Shown: positions 8,129-19,972, counted from the stretch's first letter. The stretch is 40,949 nucleotides of DNA from Aquabacterium sp. (GCF_014378415.1 NZ_JACMNS010000006.1:1-40949); one strand, 5' to 3'. Program-made: numbers and translations. Notes: generated by a model from the sequence alone, not told the origin.

Positions 8129-9906
8129 AGATTTTCAAGCAGCTGCATGAAGGCGTCCACGCACAGTTGGGCGTCGTCGCTGGTGATGGTCTCTAAGGGG
8201 TTGTGGCTGATGCCGGCGTTGCCGCCCCGCACAAAAAGCATGGCTTGCGGCATGACCTGGTGCAGCTTCATCGCGTCGTGACCAGCGCCACTGGGCAAGG
8301 AGTAGACGGGCAGGCCAATGGCTTGAACGGCCTGGACCCAGCGTGTTTGCCACGCGGGGTCGCTGGGCGCGGCGGCGGCAGTCATGGTGCGTTCCAGTTT
8401 GTAGTGCACCCCGCGGCGCTGGCAGATGGCTTGCAGGGCGCCTTCCACGTCGGCGGCCAAGGCGTCGCGCTGTTCGTTGTTGGGCGCACGCAGGTCCAGC
8501 GTGAATTGGCAGCGGCCGGGGACCACGTTGATCGAGCCCTGCGGCACGTTCAGCACGCCGACGGTGCCCACCGAGGGGCCATGGGGGCTGCTCAGGTCCA
8601 AGCCCGCCCGTCGCTCCACGTACAGCAACAGCTTGGCCACGGCGGCGGCCGCGTCCTTGCGGCGGTCCATGGGCGTGGTGCCGGCGTGGCTGGCCATGCC
8701 CACCACTTCGCCGCTGTAGCGCGCGCTGCCGTTGATGGACGTGACCACGCCCAGCGGCATGTCGATTTCGTCCAGCACGGGGCCTTGCTCAATGTGCACT
8801 TCGACGAAAGCCTTGTATTGGCCTGGGTCGCGCTTCAAGGCCCTGATGGCGTCCAGTTTGCCGGGCAGTCCAGCGTCCACCATGGCCTGGCGCACGGTGA
8901 TGCCATCGGCATCGGCCAGGTCCAGCCAGGCGGGGTTGAAGTCGCCAGTCAGCGCGCCTGATCCCAAAAAGGTGGCCTTGTAGCGCTGGCCTTCTTCTTC
9001 GGCAAAGCCCACCACCTCGATGCCGAAGGGCAGGCGCTGGCCACGCTGGTGCAACTGGCGCACGCAGGCCATGGGCGCGAAGATGCCCAGGCGTCCGTCG
9101 TACTTGCCGCCATTGCGAACGGTGTCGAAGTGTGAGCCGGTCAACAGCCAGGGCTCGTCGGGGTCGGTGCCCTTGTAGCGGCCCACCACATTGCCCACGG
9201 CGTCCTGGGTGACTTCGTCAAAGCCGCAGTCTTGCATCCAGGTTTGCAACAGCTTGGCGCAGGCCTGGTGGGCGGGGGTCAGGTAGGTCACCGTCAGCTG
9301 GCCGGCGGTGTCGCCGATGCCTTCGCTGTGCTGTGCCAAGGCTTCGCACCAATCCCACACCAATTCGCCATCAAGGTTGCTCACGGCGAACTTGTCGTTC
9401 AGGCGGATTTCGGCGATGCGGTGGATGTTGCGCAGGCACTCGGCCAGTTCAAAGTCCGGGTGGTTGTCCAGGCGGCGCTGGAAGGTGGCGATGATGGCCG
9501 GGCGGCTCAGGCCCAGGCCACGCGGGCCTCGCACGGCCATGATGAAGGGCCAGCCGAAGCGCGCGTTGTAGTCCTGATTGAGTTGCTGCAGCAGCGTGAA
9601 CTCTTCGGCCGTGCAGTGGGTCAGCCCGGCCTTGCTTTGCTCATGGCTTGATTCGGCCGTGAGCTGGCCCGCCACGGCGGCCTTGCCCGCCAGCTCGGGG
9701 TGAACGCGGATCAGGCCCAGTTGTGCTTGCGGCGGGGCTTGCCTCACGACCTGCGCCAAGGCGTACTTCAGGTGGGTCAGGGACTTGAAGGGGCGCTGTG
9801 CCCAGGCCTGCTCGGCAATCCAGGGCGAGTGTTCGTAGATGCCATCCAGCAAGGCGGTGAAGCCAGCCTGGTCGGTGCTGTTGAGTTGGTCGAGAGTGAG
9901 GCTCAT
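8125..9906 (-). CDS. bifunctional OHCU decarboxylase / allantoate amidohydrolase (UraD-AAH fusion)
   Basis: One 593-residue chain carries two purine-catabolic enzymes. Residues 1-170 are UraD, which decarboxylates 2-oxo-4-hydroxy-4-carboxy-5-ureidoimidazoline to S-allantoin; the motifs IRVHPELAGKAA (catalytic His69) and FGWPFIMAVRG are present. Residues from about 180 onward form a full-length M20-type allantoate amidohydrolase, with ligands in GSHFDTV (His259), GGKYDG (Asp270), AEEEGQR (Glu303-305), EVHIEQGP and a C-terminal NAGISHNP His. It hydrolyses allantoate toward ureidoglycine, CO2 and ammonia. The open frame extends to 10167 within puuE, but the ATG at 9906 overlaps the puuE stop (ATGA) and starts exactly at UraD homology. 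No stop or frameshift separates the domains. Confidence 0.93.
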   Translation of the reverse strand: MSLTLDQLNSTDQAGFTALLDGIYEHSPWIAEQAWAQRPFKSLTHLKYALAQVVRQAPPQAQLGLIRVHPELAGKAAVAGQLTAESSHEQSKAGLTHCTAEEFTLLQQLNQDYNARFGWPFIMAVRGPRGLGLSRPAIIATFQRRLDNHPDFELAECLRNIHRIAEIRLNDKFAVSNLDGELVWDWCEALAQHSEGIGDTAGQLTVTYLTPAHQACAKLLQTWMQDCGFDEVTQDAVGNVVGRYKGTDPDEPWLLTGSHFDTVRNGGKYDGRLGIFAPMACVRQLHQRGQRLPFGIEVVGFAEEEGQRYKATFLGSGALTGDFNPAWLDLADADGITVRQAMVDAGLPGKLDAIRALKRDPGQYKAFVEVHIEQGPVLDEIDMPLGVVTSINGSARYSGEVVGMASHAGTTPMDRRKDAAAAVAKLLLYVERRAGLDLSSPHGPSVGTVGVLNVPQGSINVVPGRCQFTLDLRAPNNEQRDALAADVEGALQAICQRRGVHYKLERTMTAAAAPSDPAWQTRWVQAVQAIGLPVYSLPSGAGHDAMKLHQVMPQAMLFVRGGNAGISHNPLETITSDDAQLCVDAFMQLLENL

Positions 9907-10841
9907 GATGGGTGCACCGCTTTCCAGTGGCGCGCGATGTCCAGGCGGCGGCAAACCCAGACCTTGTCGTGCGCTTCCAGGTGGTCCAGAAAACGTTGCA
10001 GTGCGCGGATGCGGCCTGGCCGGCCCAGCAGGCGGCAGTGCATGCCCACGCTCATCATCTTGGGTGAGTTGGCGCCGTTGGGGTCGCCCTCGGCATAGAG
10101 CACGTCGAAGGTGTCGCGCAGGTAGGTGAAAAAGTCGTCGGCCTGCGAATAGCCTTGCGGCAGGCAAAAGCGCATGTCGTTCACATCGAGCGTGTAGGGC
10201 ACGATCAACTGCGACACGGCTTCGCCGTTGGTTTTGGTCACCGGCATCCAGAAGGGCAGGTCGTCGCCATAGTGGTCGCTGTCGTATTCAAAGCCGCCGT
10301 AGTCGGCCACCAGGCGGTGTGTGTTGGGGCTGTCGCGGCCGGTGTACCAGCCCAGGGCACGCTGGCCGGTCAGTTGCTCGATGGCCCGCATGCCCAGCGC
10401 CATGTGCTCGCGCTCGGTGGCCTCGTCCATGTTCTGGTAGCTGATCCAGCGCCAGCCGTGGCAGGCGATTTCGTGGCCCAACTCGACGAAGGCCTGTGTC
10501 AGTTCCGGGTGGCGTTGCAGGGCCATGCCCACGCCGAACACGGTGAGCGGCAGTTGGCGTTGCTCGAACTCGCGCAGCAGGCGCCACACACCCACGCGAG
10601 ATCCGTATTCGTAGATCGACTCCATGCTCATGTGCCGGTCCGGGAAGGTGGGCGGGTTGAACATTTCGCTGAGGAACTGCTCGCTGCCCGGGTCGCCGTG
10701 CAGCACGCTGTTCTCGCTGCCTTCTTCGTAGTTCAGCGCGAACTGCACGGCGATGCGTGCACCGCCCGGCCATTGGGCGTGCGGCGGTTTGCGGCCATGG
10801 CCGACCAGATCGCGAGGGTAGGGGGCACGGTTCAATGTCAT
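9903..10841 (-). CDS. puuE: allantoinase, polysaccharide-deacetylase type
   Basis: PuuE hydrolyses S-allantoin to allantoate and is unrelated to the amidohydrolase-type AllB. The 312-residue protein shows the typical start (YPRDLVGHGRKPP), the signature segment FALNYEEGSENSVLHGD, the ESIYEYGSRVGVWR stretch and the HGWRW motif of the metal-independent branch of the NodB fold. Length matches the family. It overlaps both the GntR gene upstream and the UraD-AAH gene downstream by 4 bp, so the enzyme acting between the two fused activities is made from the adjacent coupled frame. Confidence 0.95.
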   Translation of the reverse strand: MTLNRAPYPRDLVGHGRKPPHAQWPGGARIAVQFALNYEEGSENSVLHGDPGSEQFLSEMFNPPTFPDRHMSMESIYEYGSRVGVWRLLREFEQRQLPLTVFGVGMALQRHPELTQAFVELGHEIACHGWRWISYQNMDEATEREHMALGMRAIEQLTGQRALGWYTGRDSPNTHRLVADYGGFEYDSDHYGDDLPFWMPVTKTNGEAVSQLIVPYTLDVNDMRFCLPQGYSQADDFFTYLRDTFDVLYAEGDPNGANSPKMMSVGMHCRLLGRPGRIRALQRFLDHLEAHDKVWVCRRLDIARHWKAVHPS

Positions 10842-11590
10842 GGTCGCAGGGCATCGGCCAACGTGAGTTGGGGGACGCGGGGGTGTTCGGTCAATTGGTG
10901 TTCGACGGTGTTCAGGTGTTCGTCCAACAAGCGGATGGCCTCGTCGGCATCGCGCGCCTCGATGGCCCGCAGGATGTCGACGTGCTCTGCGTTGGAGGCC
11001 CCCGCGTCGTCGGACGACTGGTACATCAGGGTGATCAGCGAGCAGCGCGACACCAGCTCCTGGATCAGCTCGATCAGGACCTGGTTGCCCAGCACCTCGG
11101 CCAGGCGCACGTGAAAATCGAACAACAGCTTGGTGCGCGTGGCCACGTCAATGCGGCGCACTGCATCACGCTCGGCTTTCAAATGCGCCTTCAGCCGTTT
11201 GATGTCAATCGGGCGGGCCTTGTCGACCAGCTCGCGCAGCATCTGACTTTCGACCATGCGGCGCACGGCGAAAACCTCGCGTGCCTCAATGATCGACGGC
11301 TTGGCCACGAAGGCGCCCCGCGCCGGTTCCAACCGCACCAGCTTGAGCTGCGACAAGCGGATCAGCGCCTGCCTCACGATGGTGCGCGACACGCCAAAGC
11401 GGTCGCCGATGGTTTGCTCGACCAGCTTGGCGCCGGGCTGCAGGCGGTGTTCCACGATGGCACGCGTGACCGCCGCCACGATGACTTCGGTGCTGGACGA
11501 CTCGCCCTCGTCCACGCAGGCCTGGTCCACGGTCGGCAGGGCGTCTGCATCGACCTTGGTCAGTCGGAGGTTCTTGCGTGAAGCGCTCAT
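10838..11590 (-). CDS. GntR-family (FadR/FCD type) transcriptional regulator
   Basis: This 250-residue regulator has an N-terminal winged helix (KLVEQTIGDRFGVSRTIVRQ, about residues 60-80) and a C-terminal all-helical FCD effector domain with the usual Asp/His metal-site pattern (FHVRLAEVLGN; AEHVDILRAIEARD). It is the first gene of the minus-strand allantoin operon, overlaps puuE by ATGA and is divergent from uraH. This makes it the likely local repressor, responding to a purine breakdown product; the ligand is not known. The frame opens at 11629, but ATG 11590 is preferred because the earlier codons would cover the operator-like palindrome at 11602-11609. Confidence 0.9.
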   Translation of the reverse strand: MSASRKNLRLTKVDADALPTVDQACVDEGESSSTEVIVAAVTRAIVEHRLQPGAKLVEQTIGDRFGVSRTIVRQALIRLSQLKLVRLEPARGAFVAKPSIIEAREVFAVRRMVESQMLRELVDKARPIDIKRLKAHLKAERDAVRRIDVATRTKLLFDFHVRLAEVLGNQVLIELIQELVSRCSLITLMYQSSDDAGASNAEHVDILRAIEARDADEAIRLLDEHLNTVEHQLTEHPRVPQLTLADALRP

Positions 11591-11601
11591 CGTGGTTAAA
11601 G

Positions 11602-11609
11602 TGTATACA
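11602..11609. promoter_or_regulatory. putative GntR/FadR-type operator
   Basis: TGTATACA is a perfect 8-bp palindrome with the TA-rich centre common to FadR-subfamily operators. It lies 12 bp upstream of the GntR start and about 100 bp upstream of uraH, in the only sizeable divergent gap of this block. Autoregulation and control of both transcripts would follow. Assignment rests on sequence and position only. Confidence 0.45.
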
Positions 11610-11712
11610 GTTTTATGCGCTGTCGGCAAGCCCGAGGCGGCCTTTCATGGTCGGCCCGCGACTTGCATCGCTCCTCTTTGAATGCACATGCCGTGCCAGG
11701 ACACCCAGATCC

Positions 11713-12099
11713 ATGACCGACCCCAATCCCCCCATCGCCTCTGCGCCGTCAGGGCGCCTGACCACCCATGTGCTCGATACCGTCCATGGCCATCCCGCCG
11801 CCGGCATGTCGGTGGCCTTGTACGTGATGCAGGGTGAGTGGGCCTTGATCAAGCAGGCGCGCACCAACGCCGACGGCCGCCTGGACGCTCCGCTGTTGGC
11901 TGGTCACGACCTGGTGCCGGGTCGCTACCGCCTGGTGTTTGACGTGGAAGCGTATTTCCGCCACATGGGCGTCGACCTGCCCAAGCCCGCCTTTTTGGGC
12001 CAGGTGCCGCTGGACTTCGGCATCGCAGATGGCACCGTGCATTACCACGTGCCCCTGTTGGTCAGCCCCTGGGCCTATTCCACCTACCGAGGCAGTTGA
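11713..12099 (+). CDS. uraH: 5-hydroxyisourate hydrolase
   Basis: This 128-residue transthyretin-like enzyme opens the ring of 5-hydroxyisourate to OHCU, the step between PuuD and UraD. The diagnostic features are the LTTHVLDT motif (His19), the Arg in KQARTNADGR (Arg50), the HYHVPLLVSPW strand (His112) and the C-terminal tetrapeptide YRGS, which distinguishes HIU hydrolases from true transthyretins. The frame runs back to 11578, but the extra 45 codons lack homology and cross the operator region, so ATG 11713 is chosen. The next gene, puuD, starts 3 bp after the stop. Confidence 0.95.
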   Translation: MTDPNPPIASAPSGRLTTHVLDTVHGHPAAGMSVALYVMQGEWALIKQARTNADGRLDAPLLAGHDLVPGRYRLVFDVEAYFRHMGVDLPKPAFLGQVPLDFGIADGTVHYHVPLLVSPWAYSTYRGS

Positions 12100-12102
12100 T
12101 CG

Positions 12103-13350
12103 ATGTTTGCAGAATTGGCACCCTGGCTGAACTACGCCCTGGATTGGGTCAACCTCTTGCTGCGATGGGCCCACGTGGTCGTGGCCATCGCCTGGATTGG
12201 TTCGTCGTTTTACTTCGTGTGGCTGGACAACAGCCTGACCCCGCCGCCCGATCAGGCCCTGCAAGACAAGGGCGTGGGTGGTGAGCTGTGGGCGGTGCAC
12301 GGCGGTGGTTTTTACAACCCGCAGAAGTACCTGGGCGCGCCCAAGGCCGTGCCTGCGCACCTGCATTGGTTTTATTGGGAAAGCTACTCCACCTGGCTGA
12401 CGGGCTTTGCCTTGTTCACGGTGCTGTACCTGTTCAATGCGGGCACCTTCTTGATCGACAAGTCGGTCTTCAACTGGACGCCGATGGCCGCCGTGACCAC
12501 GGCCTTGTCATTCCTGGTGGGCTTTTGGGCGATCTACGACGTGATCTGCCGCACCGTGGGCCGCAAACCCGAGGGCAACGCCCTGGTCGGTGCGTTGGTG
12601 TTTGGCGTGGTAGTGGTGGCCGCTTGGGCTGCGGCACAGTTGTTCGCGGGCCGGGCGGCCTTCCTGTTGGTGGGCGCCATGATGGCCACCACCATGAGCG
12701 CCAATGTTTTCTTCTGGATCATCCCCGGGCAGCGCACGGTGGTTGAGTCCATCAAGGCGGGTCAGCCGGTGGACCCGGTGCACGGCCAGCGCGGCAAGCA
12801 GCGCAGCGTGCACAACACTTATTTCACGATGCCGGTGTTGATTGCCATGCTGAGCAACCACTACAGCTGGGTCTACAGCCATGCGCACAACTGGTTGGCG
12901 CTGGTGCTGCTGATGTTGGCCGGCGCCTTGATCCGTCACTTTTTCGTGGCGCGCCACAAGACCGAGGTCGCCGGTACGCCCGCGCCCTGGCGCTGGGTCG
13001 TGGGTGGCTGCCTGGTGTTGGTGGGGGCCGTGGTCTGGCTGGCACCCGCACCGCAGCCGGCCGCTGTGGCCAAGCCGGCGGAGGCGTCATCGGCCCCCAT
13101 GGCCATTGCCCCGATGGACCCACTGTTGTCCCAGGTCAGTGGCATCGTTCAGCAGCGTTGCGTGATGTGCCATAACGCAGGTCTGGCCAACAAAGGTGTG
13201 ATGTTGCACAATCCCGAGCTGATCAAACAACACAGGCAACAGATCTACCAGCAGGTGGTGATGTTGCGGGCCATGCCGATGAACAACGCCACTCGGATCA
13301 CCGAGGACGAGCGCGGCGTGCTGGCCAAGTGGTACGAAGCCGGGCAGTGA
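12103..13350 (+). CDS. puuD: membrane-bound urate oxidase with cytochrome c domain
   Basis: PuuD oxidises urate to 5-hydroxyisourate and, unlike soluble uricase, is an integral membrane protein with a cytochrome c tail that is thought to pass electrons to the respiratory chain rather than to O2 as H2O2. The 415-residue protein has about eight hydrophobic helices in residues 1-320 with family-specific segments (AWIGSSFYFVWLDN, HLHWFYWESYSTWLTG, FFWIIPGQ). A Pro/Ala-rich linker leads to a periplasmic haem c domain with CVMCH (Cys353, Cys356, His357) and a Met-rich stretch (MLRAMPMNN) for the sixth ligand. It is coupled to uraH by a 3-bp gap. Confidence 0.95.
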   Translation: MFAELAPWLNYALDWVNLLLRWAHVVVAIAWIGSSFYFVWLDNSLTPPPDQALQDKGVGGELWAVHGGGFYNPQKYLGAPKAVPAHLHWFYWESYSTWLTGFALFTVLYLFNAGTFLIDKSVFNWTPMAAVTTALSFLVGFWAIYDVICRTVGRKPEGNALVGALVFGVVVVAAWAAAQLFAGRAAFLLVGAMMATTMSANVFFWIIPGQRTVVESIKAGQPVDPVHGQRGKQRSVHNTYFTMPVLIAMLSNHYSWVYSHAHNWLALVLLMLAGALIRHFFVARHKTEVAGTPAPWRWVVGGCLVLVGAVVWLAPAPQPAAVAKPAEASSAPMAIAPMDPLLSQVSGIVQQRCVMCHNAGLANKGVMLHNPELIKQHRQQIYQQVVMLRAMPMNNATRITEDERGVLAKWYEAGQ

Positions 13351-13377
13351 TGCCGACGTGCTTACCGTGCGCTGGCC

Positions 13378-16300
13378 TCAAACCAGTTCGGCGGCAAGCC
13401 TTTTCATCAAGGTTTTCAGCTCGCCGTTCAACCGCGCACCTTGCTGACCCAGTGCTGCGGCGTCTTCGCTTTGCGTCAATGCTGCTTCAAACGACTTGAG
13501 TGCCTGCGCCAAGGCAATGGCGCCCAATGTGCCGCAAGCACCTCGCACTGAGTGGCAGGCTTCCATGCATTGCGCGCGCTCTTGGGCCGAGCCCGTCAGT
13601 GTCAACGCGGGCACGCCTGCCTGGTAGGTTCGGGTGAGGTGATGCAGCATCCTCTCCAGAATCGCGACCTGGTTTCCGACGTTGTAAAGCCCCGCATCAA
13701 TGTCCATGCCTTCGATGGCGGCCAGTCGTTCTATCAAAGGTGCTCTGCTTGGCGCATGGGCCACGGTGGAGTCCAGCGATGGCGTGACGGCTTCTGGCAG
13801 GGCGACTGGCTTTGGCAGCCAGCGCAGTAGCGTGGCATACAAAGTGGCCGGGTCCACCGGCTTGGCCACGTGGTCATTCATGCCGACCGCCAGGCATGCA
13901 GCGCGGTCCTCGCCAAAGGCGTTGGCCGTCATCGCCACGATGGGAAGGTCAGACCCAAATTTTTCACGAATCGCCAGAGTCGCGGCCAACCCGTCCATGA
14001 CGGGCATCTGCATGTCCATGAGGATCAGGTCAAAGTGACGGGCCAGGGCCATTTGGACCGCTTGCGCGCCATCCTGTGCCGTCGCGACCTGCAAGCCCGC
14101 GTTGCGCAGCAGTTCGCTGGCCACCTCTTGGTTGATGGGGTTGTCTTCGACCAGCAAAATCTGCTGACCGGCGTGCGCTTGTTGCAGCATGAGCTCATGC
14201 TCGCCAGATGTGAGCTCGTTGCTGATGGCGATTTCAGCCGGGTGGCCCAGCAGTTGTACCAGCTTGTCGTGCAGGGCCGAGGCGGTGATCGGCTTGAGCA
14301 ACACAGCATCAAATCCCGCGACGCGTGCCTGCTGTTGAAGTTCAGGTTCGTCAAAGGCCGTCACCAGGATGCTTGGCGGCATGCCGTCGCCCAGCAGCTT
14401 TCGCAGTTCGCTGTGCGTCTCAATGCCATCCATCGGCGCCATTCGCCAATCGATCAGGATCACGTCGTAAGGCTTGCCCGCGATCATTTCCTGGCGCATG
14501 CGCTGCAATGCCTCAGGGCCGTTGCTCAGGGCATCGACGTGCAGCCCGAAGGTTCTCAAGCGGTCTTCGAGTGTAGCTAGGGATTCGGGCAGGTCATCGA
14601 TGAGCAGGGCGCGTTGTCCCTCCATGGGCGTTGCTGCAAGAGGTCTCTTCAACTCGGTTCCGTGCTTTAGCCAGGCGGTGAACCAGAAGGTGCTGCCCTT
14701 GCCCAGCCTGCTGGTCACGCCCGCTTCGCCACCCATCATCCGGGCAAAATGGCGAGTCAAGGCCAGCCCCAGGCCGGTGCCGCCATGCTGGCGCGTGGTC
14801 GAGGTGTCAGCCTGCTCAAAGGCGTCGAACAGTCTGCCTTGCTGGTCGGGGGCGATGCCCTCGCCGGTGTCAGTCACTTCAAAGCGCAACTGCAGACCCC
14901 GCTCTTGGTCAGACTGACATTGCACCTGCAAGCGCACCCAGCCCTGCGGGGTGAAATTCACGGCGTTGGTCAGCAAATTGATCATGGCCTGCGACAGTCG
15001 GGTTGGGTCGCCGCGCAGGCGGTCGGGCACGTGGTCGGTGTCCAGCACCAGTTCCAGGCCCTTCTCCTGGGCGCGGGTGGTGACCATGTCGAGCGCGCTT
15101 TTGCTCAGGCTATCGAGCGAAAAATCGACCTCCTCCAAGGTCATTTTGCCGGCGTCGATTTTCGACAAATCGAGGATGTCGTTCAGAATTTGCAGCAAGT
15201 GTTTGGCGGCACCGTCCACTTTGCTCAGGCGTTCGCGCTGCAGCGTGTCACGCGTATCGCGCTTCATCAAATGTGTGAGGCCGATCACCGCGTTGATGGG
15301 CGTCCGGATCTCGTGGCTCATGTTAGCCAAAAAATCCGCTTTGGACCGCGTTGCGCTTTCGGCCGCCAATCGCGCCTTGGCCAGTTGCAGCTTTTCGCGC
15401 GCGATGCGCCATGACAGGCCTGCAATCAAGGCCAGCACGAGCGATGACAGGGCGGCAGACATCCAGGCCACTCGCGCTTGGCTTGCGCGCAGCGCAGCCT
15501 CTGGTCGGTGCGTTATCACGAACCAGGGGGTGGCGTTGATGCGGTTAACTGGTGGGCCGGCGTCGGGTGTGGGGTCCAGCGTGCGCCAAGCCCATACCGC
15601 ACCGTTGGCCACCATGGTGCCAGAGTCGAGTTCGGCCATTTTGGCCCACACCTGTGGCGCACGCTGAGCCATCGTCACCGTTCTCTTGAACATGAAGGCG
15701 AACTCGTCTTGGGCCGACAGCCCGCGCAGGAAATCACCCCGCCGGTTGACGAGCAGGCGCTGCGTGCCCGGGTCGTCTTGCGTGTAGTCCAGCGCTTTCA
15801 GGATGTCCCGACCTTCTACGTTCACCACGATCACGCCTCGTGAGTGTCCGCAAGACGCGCCTACTCGGATCACGGCCCTGAACATGGGGTGGGGCGGCTG
15901 CTCAATTTGGCCTTGCTCGACGTTCAGATCAAGCTCGGACACGTAAATGGAGTCTGGCGGCAAGACCAGCGCATCGCGGACGAAATAGCGGTCGCCCTTG
16001 TTCTGCAATTGGTTATCCGGGCTTCTGCGCGGCCCATCTGGCGCGGCATAAATGCGAACACGCTCCAGGCCATGGTCGTCGATCCAGCGTACTTGCGCAT
16101 AAGAGGGATTGCGCTGCAAGAGTAAGACAAACGCATTGGCCATGCCGTTGAGCTTGGTGGCCGTGGGCGCGTCAATCGCAGCGCAGATCGGCGCTTCGTG
16201 GGCCAAGGATCGGAGGTGCCGCATCACCGGTGCCAGTGACAGAGCCACCGACGTGGCGGCAACCTCGGCCGCGTTGTTCTGGAGGGCCATCTCGCGGTTG

Positions 16301-16455
16301 GCCTCGGCGCCCATGCCTTTCCAGGCCAGCAAGGACCCCAGGGTGACGACCAGGACTGCCAACGGCAGAAACGGTTTGAAAAACTCTCGCATCACAGGTG
16401 CCCACTTACTGAGCGCCCGGAACCTCCGGGCATGGCTGCTGGCGAACATTTCCAC
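13378..16455 (-). CDS. hybrid sensor histidine kinase (dCACHE-HisKA-HATPase-REC-REC-Hpt)
   Basis: A complete phosphorelay is carried in one 1025-residue inner-membrane protein. TM1 is near residues 26-46, a periplasmic dCACHE-like sensor spans about 50-325, and TM2 is near 331-351. HisKA follows with His381 (NMSHEIRTP), then HATPase_c with NLLTNAVNF, DTGEGI and GGTGLGL. REC1 has Asp669 (VILIDWRMAPMDG), REC2 has Asp814 (LILMDMQMPVMDG), and a C-terminal Hpt has His968 (CHSVRGACGTLGA). No partner response regulator is adjacent, so the output protein is elsewhere. It converges on puuD with a 27-bp gap. ATG 16392 (before REFFKPFL) is an alternative start that would trim a basic N-terminus. Confidence 0.93.
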   Translation of the reverse strand: MEMFASSHARRFRALSKWAPVMREFFKPFLPLAVLVVTLGSLLAWKGMGAEANREMALQNNAAEVAATSVALSLAPVMRHLRSLAHEAPICAAIDAPTATKLNGMANAFVLLLQRNPSYAQVRWIDDHGLERVRIYAAPDGPRRSPDNQLQNKGDRYFVRDALVLPPDSIYVSELDLNVEQGQIEQPPHPMFRAVIRVGASCGHSRGVIVVNVEGRDILKALDYTQDDPGTQRLLVNRRGDFLRGLSAQDEFAFMFKRTVTMAQRAPQVWAKMAELDSGTMVANGAVWAWRTLDPTPDAGPPVNRINATPWFVITHRPEAALRASQARVAWMSAALSSLVLALIAGLSWRIAREKLQLAKARLAAESATRSKADFLANMSHEIRTPINAVIGLTHLMKRDTRDTLQRERLSKVDGAAKHLLQILNDILDLSKIDAGKMTLEEVDFSLDSLSKSALDMVTTRAQEKGLELVLDTDHVPDRLRGDPTRLSQAMINLLTNAVNFTPQGWVRLQVQCQSDQERGLQLRFEVTDTGEGIAPDQQGRLFDAFEQADTSTTRQHGGTGLGLALTRHFARMMGGEAGVTSRLGKGSTFWFTAWLKHGTELKRPLAATPMEGQRALLIDDLPESLATLEDRLRTFGLHVDALSNGPEALQRMRQEMIAGKPYDVILIDWRMAPMDGIETHSELRKLLGDGMPPSILVTAFDEPELQQQARVAGFDAVLLKPITASALHDKLVQLLGHPAEIAISNELTSGEHELMLQQAHAGQQILLVEDNPINQEVASELLRNAGLQVATAQDGAQAVQMALARHFDLILMDMQMPVMDGLAATLAIREKFGSDLPIVAMTANAFGEDRAACLAVGMNDHVAKPVDPATLYATLLRWLPKPVALPEAVTPSLDSTVAHAPSRAPLIERLAAIEGMDIDAGLYNVGNQVAILERMLHHLTRTYQAGVPALTLTGSAQERAQCMEACHSVRGACGTLGAIALAQALKSFEAALTQSEDAAALGQQGARLNGELKTLMKRLAAELV

Positions 16456-19189
<2,734 letters not shown>

Positions 19190-19217
19190 GATCGGCGTGC
19201 GCCGGTGTGGCGCGGCG

Positions 19218-19247
19218 CTCACCCCGAATTGGGCTTGGCGGGGTGGG
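19218..19247 (+). terminator. hairpin downstream of katG, possible terminator
   Basis: CTCACCCCG (19218-19226) pairs with CGGGGTGGG (19239-19247) as a 9-bp stem with one G-T wobble and a 12-base loop, 28 bp after the katG stop. No T-run follows, so termination strength is doubtful. Confidence 0.35.
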
Positions 19248-19277
19248 CGAATGCATCCGGTCATTCGTGAAAATGTC

Positions 19278-19972
19278 ATGGCTGCTCCGTTTCACGGCAC
19301 GGCTTACGCGCACCTGAGTCGACCTGTCTCGTTAAACTTCGTCATCAAGGGTTTTGGACAGGTACTGGCTCGGTATCTGCAAGACAAGGAATCGGAACGG
19401 CTACGCCAGATCCGCCTTGCGGCCATCCTCATCCTTGCCTTGAACTGCGTGCTGCTGTTGGCTGACTGGTACATGGTGCCCGATCAGTTTCAAGTGGCGC
19501 TTGGCTTGCGCCTGCTGGTTCAAGCCCCACTGACCATCGTGGGTTTGCTGTGCCTCAAGGGTGCTCACCGATCCGTGCGCGAGTTGCTGGCCTTGGTATT
19601 GGGCTTGGTGACAGCGGGCATCACCTGCTATGTGTCTGTGACCAGCCAAGACCCGCTGGCGCCGGACTATCTGGTGGCCTTGTTCATGATCTTGCTGTTC
19701 AGCAGCTACCGCAGTGAGCACGAAGAACGCGCCAACTGGTTGATATCGCAGCATCAACAGCTTTAGCGCGAGGAGGTGGAGCACAGCAACCGACAACTGA
19801 ATCGCCTGTCGCGCTTCGATCCGCTGACCGACATGGCCAATCGACGGCACTTCGACGAATTTTTGCAGCAGGTCTGGTCACGTGCGCGGGCCGATGGTGA
19901 CGAAGTGGCCGCCGCACTCAAGGGCCATCTGCGTCAACCTGACGACCTGATCGCACGCTATGGGGGCGATCC
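19278..19972 (+). pseudogene. broken membrane diguanylate cyclase (GGDEF) gene
   Basis: The N-terminal part encodes four or five hydrophobic helices (LAAILILALNCVLLLADW, ALGLRLLVQAPLTIVGLL, ALVLGLVTAGITCYVSV, LVALFMILLFSSY), a membrane sensor module. A TAG at 19764-19766 breaks the frame. The same frame then continues with GGDEF-domain N-terminal sequence (LSRFDPLTDMANRRHFDEF). After ARADGDEVA about 35-40 residues are missing, and the text resumes with LKGHLRQPDDLIARYGGD in the same frame. Homology stops inside the GGDEF signature itself (GGD, then unrelated residues), where SDR sequence begins. The product cannot make c-di-GMP; a truncated membrane peptide could still be produced from 19278. 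Confidence 0.85.

Noticed and set aside
10842-10854. Upstream GTG extension of puuE and long upstream extension of UraD-AAH to 10167
   Set aside because: The extensions only shadow neighbouring genes; the ATGA overlaps coincide with the start of homology.
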